IMG/VR virus record: IMGVR_UViG_3300020186_000043
Span: 1 to 39,748 of that record
Length of the DNA: 39,748 nt
Reading direction: 5' to 3' (one strand)
From: a virus
Shown here piece by piece: positions 13,744 through 21,518 of this stretch. The stretch's first letter is position 1, and each line of letters begins with the position of its first letter. The notes under the pieces were generated by a model. That model saw only the letters and a program-made list of their open reading frames with translations. It made no database searches and was not told the origin of the DNA. Made by a program: the position numbers and the translations under genes.

Positions 13744-14900
13744 GCGAAGAACTGGCCGTCAAGCAGAAAATCACCATGTTGGCGATGCCGTTAGAGTCAG
13801 GGATTGCAGCGATTCGCGAGATTGATGATCCCAAGCGCGTGCGCCGGTTGTACATGGAGTTGAACCTAATGTCGAAGGCTATCGACCTCGCAGCAGATGA
13901 CACCGCTGAGGCCATACGCCAGCGCGACGAAACGCAACTCAAGTTGAGTACGTGGTCATTAGAGCTAGGCGCACAGGTAGCGCGGCTGTATGACGCTCTG
14001 CCGGATGGCCCGCAGGGCGCAGCCGTTCACCACAACGGCAATGTCAACTCGTCCACCGCGAGTGACGAGTTGACCGGCAAGGCGAAGTTCCTTGATGATA
14101 CAGGCGTAACACGCAATACCGTTTATCAGTACCGCAAGCTCGTGAAGTATGACGACGAAGTTGGCGAACTTGAAGACCTCGTTGTCAAGGTGGCAGAGCA
14201 GGAGACAAAAGCTGTGACGCTCAATGCCGCATTAAAGGTTATTCAGGCAGAGAAGAATGAAGCTAGACGACAAGAAAAGCAGTCGAAACTAAAAGAGTCT
14301 ACTGTCGAAATTGATAGCGGTCTATGGCACGGCGATATGCGCGAGCTTGGCGCACGTATTGAGAGCAACTCCGTTGACCTTATCCTGACTGACCCTCCAT
14401 ACCCTGGCGAATTTCTTCCGCTATTCTCCGAATTGTCTGTGCTGGCTGCGCGTGTGCTGAAGCCTGGTGGCCTATGCCTTGTATACAGCGGCCAAATCTT
14501 CTTGCCAGATGTAATGAGCCGACTATGCACAGCACTTGACTACGCATGGACATTTGCCATTCGGCACAGTGGCGGCAATCAGCGCATTTTCAAGATGAAT
14601 GTCAATACAGCATGGAAGCCAGTCATCGCGCTCTACAAGCCGCCGTTGTCTATTTGGTGGGACAGCTTCATAGATGTAGTAAGCGGCGGCAGGGAAAAAG
14701 ATTTGCACGAATGGCAACAGGCCGAAAGCGAAGCCGCTTATTTTATTGAACATCTGACATTGCCGGGTCAAATAGTCGTTGACCCATTTTGCGGGAGTGG
14801 TACGGTACTCAAGGCTGCAAAGAATTTGGGACGACAGTACCAGGGTATTGAACTTGATAGTGAACATGTACGGCAAGCAACCAGGAGGCTTTCAGCGTGA
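13740..14900 (+). CDS. DNA methyltransferase with an N-terminal helical domain
   Basis: The 386-residue protein starts at an ATG overlapping the previous stop. Residues 1-185 are helical, with FLDDTGVTRNTVYQYRKLVK near 117-136 looking like a helix-turn-helix. The catalytic domain has DPPYPGEF at 218-225 and the AdoMet-binding DPFCGSG at 349-355. The motif order IV before I is that of beta-class enzymes, N6-adenine or N4-cytosine. The N-terminal half could recognise DNA or a partner. The next gene encodes a putative nuclease read through an overlapping GTGA, so the two may form a modification-restriction pair or serve phage DNA protection. Confidence 0.85.
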   Translation: MSEELAVKQKITMLAMPLESGIAAIREIDDPKRVRRLYMELNLMSKAIDLAADDTAEAIRQRDETQLKLSTWSLELGAQVARLYDALPDGPQGAAVHHNGNVNSSTASDELTGKAKFLDDTGVTRNTVYQYRKLVKYDDEVGELEDLVVKVAEQETKAVTLNAALKVIQAEKNEARRQEKQSKLKESTVEIDSGLWHGDMRELGARIESNSVDLILTDPPYPGEFLPLFSELSVLAARVLKPGGLCLVYSGQIFLPDVMSRLCTALDYAWTFAIRHSGGNQRIFKMNVNTAWKPVIALYKPPLSIWWDSFIDVVSGGREKDLHEWQQAESEAAYFIEHLTLPGQIVVDPFCGSGTVLKAAKNLGRQYQGIELDSEHVRQATRRLSA

Positions 14901-15472
14901 CGCGAGCGAGAATGTATGGAGAGGATACACCTCTTGGCGATTGGGTGCGTCGCCACCCCGATCTTGATTCAAAACAAATCGGCTTAACAGTCAACGATAT
15001 TGACTTTCAGTTTCACAAATACAAGTTAAATATTGATGGCTTGGGGTCGCGCAGCGTCCACATGTTTTTGAATTTAGAGGCAAAAACACGCGGTGGAATG
15101 CCGTCAAAATCACAGCACCAAACTCTATTCTTCGAGCATCAATTACTTGACAAGCGGCTACCACTAAGAAATTCAGATGGCGGGCCGCGCGTTTCGGTTT
15201 GGCACTTTGGCTATTTTGTCCTGTCTATGCCGGGTGACTATCCAGGACAAATAGGCGATACCGTGAGATGGTGTCACTTTTCCGAAAGCGGAGAGCTTAT
15301 CCCATCAGTGATAAGCATCGGTCAACTGGTCGATGTGTTGGCTTTCCGATTGAACCCTTTGACGCTGATGGAAGTCACCCTGCGACGCCACCACAAAACA
15401 AGCAAGATTGTCTCTACTGAGGAGTCGGCACTTGGATTTGCCATAGAGCAAATCGTGACACGCAGGAGCTAA
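14897..15472 (+). CDS. Putative PD-(D/E)XK nuclease paired with the methyltransferase
   Basis: A GTG at 14897 overlaps the methyltransferase stop and has a consensus AGGAGG eight bases before it, so it is taken as the start. The 191-residue protein contains LTVNDIDFQFHKYK with Asp36 and then MFLNLEAKTRGG with Glu61 and Lys63, the D...ExK layout of PD-(D/E)XK nucleases. The motif is followed by a helix beginning SKSQHQTLFFEHQLL. The C-terminal half is beta and helix without further known motifs. It could cut unmodified host DNA. Nuclease activity is inferred from three residues and neighbourhood. Confidence 0.65.
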   Translation: MTRARMYGEDTPLGDWVRRHPDLDSKQIGLTVNDIDFQFHKYKLNIDGLGSRSVHMFLNLEAKTRGGMPSKSQHQTLFFEHQLLDKRLPLRNSDGGPRVSVWHFGYFVLSMPGDYPGQIGDTVRWCHFSESGELIPSVISIGQLVDVLAFRLNPLTLMEVTLRRHHKTSKIVSTEESALGFAIEQIVTRRS

Positions 15473-15474
15473 CC

Positions 15475-15693
15475 ATGAGCGAAGAACAAAGCCGCAGCGC
15501 GGCACAACTCAAATCATTCGTTGCCTATTGCGAGGCGCATCCCCAACTGCGCTTTTGGCAGGCACTTCTGAATTGGAGCGGATTCAAATTTATATTCGTA
15601 GCGTCTGAACGACCCATCTACCACAACGAATCTCTGATTTGGCGGGTGGGTGAAGTGCATGACCCGTACAACTGGGAAGAACGCAAGCCGTAA
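15475..15693 (+). CDS. Small early protein
   Basis: This 72-residue protein begins MSEEQSRSAAQLKSFVAYCE and has a hydrophobic centre (FWQALLNWSGFKFIFVAS) that may be a buried helix, then a tail rich in tryptophan. GGAG lies six bases before the ATG. It is the last gene before a convergent small repressor-like gene. Family unknown. Confidence 0.65.
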   Translation: MSEEQSRSAAQLKSFVAYCEAHPQLRFWQALLNWSGFKFIFVASERPIYHNESLIWRVGEVHDPYNWEERKP

Positions 15694-15769
15694 ACGAGCT
15701 AGGGTTGCCGCTCTCAGCACGCGGCACTTGCGGCAATGTTGCCTAGTCGTGTACTCACGAAGGAGCCAC

Positions 15770-15804
15770 GTGCTAGGCTGCCCAGCCCAAGCGCATTTTA
15801 GCAC
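15770..15804. terminator. Weak hairpin between convergent genes
   Basis: GTGCTA (15770-15775) pairs with TAGCAC (15799-15804), and inside it GGCTG-CC-CAGCC (15776-15787) forms a second helix. Only a short TTTT (15796-15799) is present. It lies in the 128-base gap between a rightward and a leftward gene and may stop either one weakly. Nothing else is seen in the gap. Confidence 0.35.
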
Positions 15805-15821
15805 AGTACGCGCAGAGCCGC

Positions 15822-15998
15822 CTAGCTGCTGCGCTCTAGTTCGCCCAGACGCTTACGCAGCATGTCGGCGTCGAACCAGGCGTCAAGGATGTAGACGATC
15901 TGGGCATGAAGTGACCGCTTCTCGGTCTTAGCTAGACCAAATAGCTTATCGTGGAAACTCGGTTCAATGCGAAGTGCAACCTGTTTTGTGTCAGTCAT
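15822..15998 (-). CDS. Ribbon-helix-helix repressor-like protein
   Basis: The ATG at 15998 has AAGGGG five bases before it; six more open codons upstream are not needed. The 58-residue protein reads MTDTKQVALRIEPSFHDKLF, then GLAKTEKRSLHAQIVYILDA, the strand-helix-helix pattern of Arc/MetJ/CopG repressors with a basic start and a helix-capping SLHAQ. It is transcribed away from a 19-bp inverted repeat that overlaps a rightward promoter, so it probably represses that promoter and itself. Confidence 0.85.
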   Translation of the reverse strand: MTDTKQVALRIEPSFHDKLFGLAKTEKRSLHAQIVYILDAWFDADMLRKRLGELERSS

Positions 15999-16007
15999 AA
16001 TCTCCCC

Positions 16008-16063
16008 TTGCAATGCAATCAAAATGATTGTATAATGATTCTGGAATCAATTTGATTGCATTG
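16008..16063 (+). promoter_or_regulatory. Rightward promoter within a 19-bp inverted-repeat operator
   Basis: TTGCAA (16008-16013) and TATAAT (16031-16036) are 17 bases apart. An inverted repeat has arms 16011-16029 and 16045-16063, which match at 18 of 19 positions (CAATGCAATC core). The left arm fills the promoter spacer and the right arm covers the region downstream of the -10. The adjacent ribbon-helix-helix gene is the likely binder; occupancy would block the promoter. No matching strong promoter for the repressor gene was found. Confidence 0.85.
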
Positions 16064-16106
16064 TACGTCAACGACAAGCACTTGTCAACGAAAGAGGGGC
16101 AGGAAG

Positions 16107-16751
16107 ATGAAGATTGATCCCAGGAAAGTAACACTAACTGAAGCCGATATTGAGCAATATCTTTGGGAGAACCCACGCTCAGTCAAATTCGAGGGCGGCG
16201 TTATTGATCACTGGCTCAAGCGTCAGTATACGGTCCCAAGCGGCATTATTGACTTGGTTGGGCAGACCACGAGCGGCAACTACGCAGTGATTGAAATTAA
16301 AAATGTGGAAATCGAGGCTAAGGCTATAGCGCAAGTATGCAGATATGCCTACGACTTCGATGCAATAATCATGAAATTGCAAGACGCTACACAAGTTGTA
16401 TATCCAGCGCACTGCCTAAAGGTGCTAGTGGGGCCAGGTGTATCCACTACAGTACTCCGTGAATGCGAAGCCTGCTATGTCGAATATGTTCAATTCGATG
16501 TTGAACTTACCCTGCACACATCGAGACGAAGTTGGACGCTAGAATTTGAAGAGCAAAGAGAAGAGACTTATACCAGACTGGCTGACGATGACGATTTGAT
16601 GGCCGCTCACGCCTTTTATGCTCAGAAGCGCGACGAGTTTGATGCGTGGATCGCGGGCGCAAGGAAAGATGATTCCGCCTCGGATTTGCCCGATCCAGGC
16701 ACCGATCAAGTCGATGACGAAGAAAACCCAGACGAAGATATTGAATTCTAA
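16107..16751 (+). CDS. NucS-like PD-(D/E)XK endonuclease
   Basis: The ATG at 16107 has GGGG seven bases before it. The 214-residue protein has TEADIEQYLWENPRSV near residues 11-26, then GIIDLVGQ with Asp49 and AVIEIKNVE with Glu63 and Lys65, and a helix KAIAQVCRYAYDF. This is the D...ExK core and helix of the NucS/DUF91-type nucleases, which act on mismatched or branched DNA. The C-terminal 60 residues are strongly acidic and probably flexible. It is the first gene behind the repressible promoter at 16008. Its precise substrate cannot be told. Confidence 0.75.
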   Translation: MKIDPRKVTLTEADIEQYLWENPRSVKFEGGVIDHWLKRQYTVPSGIIDLVGQTTSGNYAVIEIKNVEIEAKAIAQVCRYAYDFDAIIMKLQDATQVVYPAHCLKVLVGPGVSTTVLRECEACYVEYVQFDVELTLHTSRRSWTLEFEEQREETYTRLADDDDLMAAHAFYAQKRDEFDAWIAGARKDDSASDLPDPGTDQVDDEENPDEDIEF

Positions 16752-16761
16752 GGACATAACC

Positions 16762-17790
16762 ATGACACGTCGCATGATTGACTCCAGCATGTGGAGCAAT
16801 GAGAATTTCGCCGCATTGCCATCAATGGCACGGTTGCTACAGATCGGGATGATCAATCATGCCGACGATCAGGGGCGCGTCAAGGCCAACCCCATGTTCT
16901 TATCGAAGGAAGTCTTTCCTTACGACCGCGTGACGCCCACCAACGTCACGAAGTGGCTAGAGCAGATAGCCATCAACGGCACAATCATTCTGTACTCTGT
17001 CGAGGGCAAGCAATACGCCCAACTCACCAAATGGTGGGAGTACCAGTCACTACAGTATGCCGCCCCATCTGATTACCCTGCACCACCCGAATGGAAAGAT
17101 CGCATTCGCCGCACCGCCACAAAGGGATTTATCGCCACCCACAATTGGACGCTCACCAATGGCGTCACCGTCGATGATACATGCGATGAGCGCGGCAAGC
17201 TATTGCCTCCAAAACCACCTGAAAAGCCGTTTCTGTCAAACCCAAAGCCGCCTGGCATCAACGGTGAGTCACCACCGAGACAATCACCTGAAGATTCACC
17301 TGGATCACCACCTGAACCTACAAATAAACTTAACTTAATAGAACTTAACTTAAATGAAGATCAATCAACAGCAGCTAACGCTGCGATGCCGCCGCCAAGT
17401 TCATTGCCACAATGCGAAATTTTGGGACCAAAGGCACTGATTGCTGATTTACGTAACAGGAATTTCATGTACTTCGACCGCGATGCCAGCCGCATAGCTA
17501 CCTCGCTCATTTCTGACTATGGATGGACTCGCGTGATGGCAGCAGCAGACGTGGCAGAGAAACGCCACCTGGAAAAAATCAAAGCGGGGACGCGGGGCAT
17601 AAGTTCTCCAATGGCCTATATGCGAACAGTTTTGGACGGTAGTGATGAAGCAGCACGAAACGGAGCAAGCAATGGAAACCACAGCCGAAGTAATCAGCCA
17701 GACCATCAGAAACCTGAAGCGACACAGTACAGCATGGCAGAACACCAGGCCCACAACGCCCAGACAATCGCAGACGGACGCCCCTACTGA
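16762..17790 (+). CDS. Replication initiator/replisome organiser-like protein
   Basis: The ATG at 16762 has AAGGA seven bases before it; earlier codons overlap the nuclease gene. The 342-residue protein opens RRMIDSSMWSNENFAALPSM and continues LQIGMINHADDQGRVKANP, the opening of phage replisome organisers with a winged-helix DNA-binding domain. A proline-rich linker follows at about residues 145-195, then a C-terminal helical domain (ISDYGWTRVMAAADVAEK) like DnaD-type or helicase-loader-contacting domains. It precedes and overlaps a DnaC-like gene, the usual initiator-loader order. It probably binds the phage origin. Confidence 0.8.
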   Translation: MTRRMIDSSMWSNENFAALPSMARLLQIGMINHADDQGRVKANPMFLSKEVFPYDRVTPTNVTKWLEQIAINGTIILYSVEGKQYAQLTKWWEYQSLQYAAPSDYPAPPEWKDRIRRTATKGFIATHNWTLTNGVTVDDTCDERGKLLPPKPPEKPFLSNPKPPGINGESPPRQSPEDSPGSPPEPTNKLNLIELNLNEDQSTAANAAMPPPSSLPQCEILGPKALIADLRNRNFMYFDRDASRIATSLISDYGWTRVMAAADVAEKRHLEKIKAGTRGISSPMAYMRTVLDGSDEAARNGASNGNHSRSNQPDHQKPEATQYSMAEHQAHNAQTIADGRPY

Positions 17791-18559
17791 CGCGGCTTGC
17801 ACCTGTGGCGGCCACGGCTGGCTAGTGGCGGTCAACGCCGACGATGCTCGCGACACGGGCCATTTGGTGCGCTGTCCCGCTTGCACAGATTGGCTCAAGG
17901 TAAGCCGCTTGACGCCGGAGGAGCAAATGCACAGCCTTGACCAGATTATTGACCGCAAAGAGGACGCACGCGGCGAAATGTTGGCATTGCGCTTTCTGGG
18001 CAAGCAAATGCTCGCTGACCCGTTTGGCTTCCTGTCCATTTGGGGCAAAAAGGGCGCGGCTAAGTCGCTACTGCTCACGGCTCTTGTGGCTGAGTTCTGC
18101 CGCCAAAAGAGGCAAGCCGTCTACTTCAACGCCAGCGAGGTTGTTAGCCTGATCTCCTACGGTGAGGACAAGGCGATTGACGGCTTCCAGAAGGTTGGCA
18201 ACTACGAGGCCGCCAAAGCCTTGCTGAAAAAGATACCTGTTTTGGCGATTGACGAGGTGGACAAAATCAAATGGACGGCTTGGCAAGTGCAGCAAATTGG
18301 CGAAGTGATCGAGTATCGTCACCGCAACGTAGATTGCCGCGTGACCTTGCTGGCGATGAACAAGCCGCCGCACGAATGGCAGAATGCCGGGGACGTTGAG
18401 CATATTGCCAGCCGCCTAGAGGATGGCAGATTCTACCGCCAATGGCCGGAGAAGTACGCCGCCAAGCTACCCAAGTGTGCCAACGGCGTTATGGAGCTAC
18501 CCGGCTTGTTTGAGGTAACGTTGCCCGACATTCGCCCCACGCTGCGGAGGTGGTCGTGA
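17672..18559 (+). CDS. DnaC/IstB-like helicase loader ATPase
   Basis: The ATG at 17672 has GGAG six bases before it; two earlier starts (GTG 17642, ATG 17645) lack this. The 295-residue protein has an N-terminal zinc-finger-like part (CTCGGHGW and CPAC). Its ATPase core has Walker A GKKGAAKS at about 125-132 (glycine-poor but with the K-S pair) and Walker B VLAIDEVDK at about 189-197. Further on come a sensor-like LLAMNKPP and an arginine-finger-like IASRLEDGRF. It overlaps the initiator by 119 bases. The role is to load the host replicative helicase. Confidence 0.85.
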   Translation: METTAEVISQTIRNLKRHSTAWQNTRPTTPRQSQTDAPTDAACTCGGHGWLVAVNADDARDTGHLVRCPACTDWLKVSRLTPEEQMHSLDQIIDRKEDARGEMLALRFLGKQMLADPFGFLSIWGKKGAAKSLLLTALVAEFCRQKRQAVYFNASEVVSLISYGEDKAIDGFQKVGNYEAAKALLKKIPVLAIDEVDKIKWTAWQVQQIGEVIEYRHRNVDCRVTLLAMNKPPHEWQNAGDVEHIASRLEDGRFYRQWPEKYAAKLPKCANGVMELPGLFEVTLPDIRPTLRRWS

Positions 18560-18753
18560 GCGACACAAAAATTAGAACGCTTACTGCGCTCACGGGTACG
18601 CCTGTGACGAAAATGACCATCGTGCAGCTTTTGCGCGGCATGGCGACGGTCTGCCTGTTGCCGCCTGATTCGGAGTCGGTTGACCGTGCGTCTGTGTTTT
18701 CCAGCATCATGCTTGAGGCGTCGCGGCGCGACGGGGACAAGGTGACGCCGTGA
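18556..18753 (+). CDS. Small protein between the loader and a methyltransferase
   Basis: The GTG at 18556 overlaps the loader stop and has CGGAGG five bases before it. The 65-residue protein has TLTALTGTPVTKMTIVQLLR and a C-terminal helix (SVFSSIMLEASRRDG). Its stop overlaps the next start. No family is recognised. Confidence 0.6.
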   Translation: MSDTKIRTLTALTGTPVTKMTIVQLLRGMATVCLLPPDSESVDRASVFSSIMLEASRRDGDKVTP

Positions 18754-19340
18754 GCTACACGCTACATTTGGGTGACTGTCGCAAACAGATTGGATGTCTA
18801 GTCAACATAGATGCCATCGTGACTGACCCGCCCTATGGACTCGGCAAGAAATTAAACGGCGGGGGATGGGGTAATGTATCGGAGTGGGACTTTTTGCCAG
18901 ACATAGCTTTCCTGCTTGAGCTTGCGCCAATTGTTTGTGTCTGGGGCGGGAATTACCACGCGTTTCCCGCGTCTCGTGGATGGCTAGTGTGGCATAAGCC
19001 TGATGCGCCGCCAAGCATGGCGAACGTCGAACTGGCCTGGACAAATCAAGATATGAACTCCCGCATGATCTCACAGACCATTGCCGCGACAAACGCAGAA
19101 AGAGTTGGGCATCCAACACAGAAGCCTTTGCGTGTTATGCGCTGGTGTCTCGACACTCTTGGCATACCTGTTGGTTCAACTGTGGCCGACCCATTCATGG
19201 GGTCGGGAACAACTGGAGTGGCGTGCCAAATGTCAGGACGCAACTTTGTCGGATGGGAAATAAATCCCGCCTTTTACGCATTGGCCGAACGCCGTATTAG
19301 CCAAGCCCAAATGCCAATGCTATTCGAGGTGAACGCATGA
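18750..19340 (+). CDS. DNA methyltransferase (third in the region)
   Basis: The GTG at 18750 overlaps the previous stop, with AAGGTG five bases upstream. The 196-residue protein has the catalytic DPPYG at residues 26-30, HPTQKP at 121-126 and the AdoMet site DPFMGSG at 147-153. This is the compact N6-adenine/N4-cytosine layout. Being short, it lacks a large recognition domain. Like the other two it may protect phage DNA or mark replication. It lies between the helicase loader and a VRR-type nuclease. Confidence 0.9.
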   Translation: MSYTLHLGDCRKQIGCLVNIDAIVTDPPYGLGKKLNGGGWGNVSEWDFLPDIAFLLELAPIVCVWGGNYHAFPASRGWLVWHKPDAPPSMANVELAWTNQDMNSRMISQTIAATNAERVGHPTQKPLRVMRWCLDTLGIPVGSTVADPFMGSGTTGVACQMSGRNFVGWEINPAFYALAERRISQAQMPMLFEVNA

Positions 19341-19711
19341 GCAGACTCACTGAGCATCAAATGCAAAAATCCGTCATTGCCGAGCGCGATATTCGCGCCA
19401 ACCAGGACCCGCGCTGGGGGCTGCTAATGGCTTTTGTCAACGGTCAGTATCGACCAGGGCAGCGCATGGAACCGGGGCTTACGGCTGGCGCGCCTGACTT
19501 GATTCTGTGCGTACCGCGCGCCGCACAGGGCAAACATCCCGCCTACCACGGTGCATTTTTTGAGCTAAAGACGGGACGCAACAAGCCGAGTGCGGAACAG
19601 GAGCGAATCTTGCGCCTGCTGATTGAGCAGGGCTATTACGTCGGCGTTTATCGCGACGACCCCGCGGTGGTGATCGAAACTGTGCTTTGGTATCTGGGGG
19701 ACAGCCGATGA
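19337..19711 (+). CDS. VRR-NUC-type nuclease
   Basis: The ATG overlaps the methyltransferase stop. The 124-residue protein has GAPDL with Asp54, FFELKTGRNKPSAEQ with Glu76, Lys78 and Gln88, and QGYYVGVYRD near the end. This D...ExK...Q order is that of VRR-NUC nucleases, which are often stand-alone in phages and act on branched or flap DNA like Holliday-junction resolvases. It probably resolves replication or recombination intermediates before packaging. Confidence 0.85.
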   Translation: MSRLTEHQMQKSVIAERDIRANQDPRWGLLMAFVNGQYRPGQRMEPGLTAGAPDLILCVPRAAQGKHPAYHGAFFELKTGRNKPSAEQERILRLLIEQGYYVGVYRDDPAVVIETVLWYLGDSR

Positions 19712-20169
19712 GCATCTACGAGACCACCAGTGGACGCGCATTTGCCAATCACCCAGATTACGACGGCATGACAGGCCGCGTGACCTACCAGAACACCGTC
19801 ACGGGCATGACGATGGATGGTTGGAAAGTGCGGAACACAATCAGCTATGTGGACATAGGCAGAGCCGCGCAAGTTGACGCCGTTGACCCTGAGGCATTCC
19901 TAGACAGCGATGGCCCGTTCAAAAGGCGCGCCACTGTAAAGCATCCCGCCACCGAACTATTTTTGGTGCAAGTTCATGATGCCTTGCGCGAGCGTCCGTT
20001 AAACGTGGGCGAAATTGCGGCTCGCGTAGGTTGCAGGGTGACTCGCGTCAAAGGCTTGGTTCGCAACCATCCAGACCATTTCGTGATACTGGGGCGCGGG
20101 TCGTCGGGCAGTCTGTATGGCATTCCAGGCCAAGCCTACGCCGCGCCACTGCAAAAGAGGTCGGCGTGA
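19708..20169 (+). CDS. Protein with a predicted winged-helix domain
   Basis: The ATG at 19708 overlaps the nuclease stop and has GGGGGA six bases before it. The 153-residue protein has a Gly/Thr-rich first half (TSGRAFANHPDYDGMTGRV) and a helical second half with VHDALRERPLNVGEIAARVG and TRVKGLVRNHPDHF, consistent with a winged helix-turn-helix. It may be a transcription regulator of middle or late genes. Family unrecognised. Confidence 0.65.
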   Translation: MSIYETTSGRAFANHPDYDGMTGRVTYQNTVTGMTMDGWKVRNTISYVDIGRAAQVDAVDPEAFLDSDGPFKRRATVKHPATELFLVQVHDALRERPLNVGEIAARVGCRVTRVKGLVRNHPDHFVILGRGSSGSLYGIPGQAYAAPLQKRSA

Positions 20170-20405
20170 GCGACGTTTCCATGTTGCGCCCGCGCACGGA
20201 GGGATATTTTTTGTTCAGCGGTGTACGTCACTCGCGACCTGGCTATGTCGAGATGGTCTGTGAGCCTGTGCAAATTGTCGAAGTGCTGAGTGGCAAACAA
20301 AAAGAATTGGCGGTGACGATGTTCGGAAGGGGCACCAAATGGAGACTGGACACATTTGAGGGGACTTGGCGCGAGATTACAACAGGGGGGAAAGTGAGCG
20401 CATGA
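20166..20405 (+). CDS. Small beta-rich protein
   Basis: The GTG at 20166 overlaps the previous stop and has AAGAGG five bases before it. The 79-residue protein contains TEGYFLFSGVRHSRPGYVEM and LAVTMFGRGTKWRLDTFEG, alternating strands of a small barrel. Its stop overlaps the next start. Function unknown. Confidence 0.65.
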   Translation: MSDVSMLRPRTEGYFLFSGVRHSRPGYVEMVCEPVQIVEVLSGKQKELAVTMFGRGTKWRLDTFEGTWREITTGGKVSA

Positions 20406-20881
20406 GGCACAGTTGGAACCAGGGCGACATGTTCATGGGTACAATCGTTAGCGAGTGCCTGGCCTGTGGTGGCTTTCGCACTCGAAAACGATTGGCGAAT
20501 GTTGACTTTATCAACACGGGTACAATTTCCATCGACATGGTGGGCAAAACAAATAAGGGATGGACACTTGACGAAGGTACGCCACGTAGTTGCCCTGGCA
20601 AAAGAATTGAGGTCAAGCGCATGAGTGACATGACTGTTTACAGCCACAGAAATGGTGAATCAGGCGAACCAAAAGTAGCAGGATGGTATTGGTTTGACGG
20701 CGTCACATTATTTCCACCGCAAGAATATATAAAACGGCCCGTTCTGGTTGAACGAGAGGATGATGAGCTAGGTTCTAAATATTGGTATGGTGCAACTGAG
20801 GACGCGGACGATGCGTGCGCTGATGGCTGGCTAGAAGGCCACTGGTGGGGGCCAATCGTCCCGCCGTGGGAGGCCGCATGA
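20402..20881 (+). CDS. Hypothetical protein with several cysteines and an aromatic tail
   Basis: The ATG overlaps the previous stop, with a run of G upstream. The 159-residue protein has a CLAC pair near residue 19 and a further cysteine at the centre. A tryptophan- and acid-rich C-terminus follows (AGWYWFDGVTLFPPQEY, HWWGPIVPPWE). The WYW-PP pattern resembles phage proteins that report on DNA or cell state, none named. Coupled to both neighbours. Confidence 0.65.
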   Translation: MRHSWNQGDMFMGTIVSECLACGGFRTRKRLANVDFINTGTISIDMVGKTNKGWTLDEGTPRSCPGKRIEVKRMSDMTVYSHRNGESGEPKVAGWYWFDGVTLFPPQEYIKRPVLVEREDDELGSKYWYGATEDADDACADGWLEGHWWGPIVPPWEAA

Positions 20882-21231
20882 GCGACACAATCACACCTGG
20901 CCCGTGGCGCGCGTGCAAAGAGGGGGATTGCATATGCGGCATGATTTGGGCAGCAGACGGCAACACGCAGATAGGCGTGGTCTATGGGCCGTCACACGCG
21001 GGCGACGGTTGCGAGACAGGGCCAGAGTTCGTGCCGAGACGCGCAGAACAAATCGCTAACGCCAAACTGATTGCCAGCGCGCCCACGATGGCCGCACGCA
21101 TTGCCGAACTAGAGCAGCAACTTGCCGATGCCGCCGCCGAGAGAGTCACGCTGTGGCACACCATCGGCACACAAGCCGAATATATTGATGCGCTGGAAGC
21201 CGAACTTATAACGTTTGACGGTGATCTATGA
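20878..21231 (+). CDS. Conserved phage protein with PGPW start and NAKLIASAP segment
   Basis: The ATG overlaps the previous stop. The 117-residue protein begins MSDTITPGPWRACKEGDCIC and has RAEQIANAKLIASAPTMAAR in the middle. The PGPW opening and NA(R/K)LI-x-(A/S)AP segment recur in many small phage proteins, including the Ea22-type group. A C-terminal coiled coil follows (RIAELEQQLADAAAERV). Its function in other phages is not established. Confidence 0.8.
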   Translation: MSDTITPGPWRACKEGDCICGMIWAADGNTQIGVVYGPSHAGDGCETGPEFVPRRAEQIANAKLIASAPTMAARIAELEQQLADAAAERVTLWHTIGTQAEYIDALEAELITFDGDL

Positions 21232-21515
21232 GCCAGCCCGCAAACTATTTTTCCCACGCTACGGCGCGACCTATCCTCTGCCTACTCGTTGATGATTACG
21301 TTTTCGAGGTAGGCGAGCCGAATTGCAAGCCGCGCACGCGCTATCATGGCGTGTTCGTGCCACTGGGTGAGGAAAAGCCTACCCTGTCCGCATTTTATGA
21401 CGAGGTGTGCGACCGCGCCGAACAGAACATGGCAAGCACAGGCACAGTTAGCGGCGCACACTGGAATGCAATGCGTGTCATTCTGGCGGCAAAAGGCATT
21501 GAGGTGACGAGGTGA
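21228..21515 (+). CDS. Small early protein
   Basis: The ATG overlaps the previous stop. The 95-residue protein has a beta-like start (ILCLLVDDYVFEVGEPNCKP) and a helical end (FYDEVCDRAEQNMASTG, then NAMRVILAAKGIEVTR). No family is recognised. Only three bases separate it from the next gene. Confidence 0.65.
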   Translation: MSQPANYFSHATARPILCLLVDDYVFEVGEPNCKPRTRYHGVFVPLGEEKPTLSAFYDEVCDRAEQNMASTGTVSGAHWNAMRVILAAKGIEVTR

Positions 21516-21518
21516 GAG

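Noticed and set aside
15530-15570. GCCTATTG inside the small gene at 15475
   Set aside because: The -10 position is GC-rich without a TATAAT-like hexamer, so it is a chance match in coding DNA.
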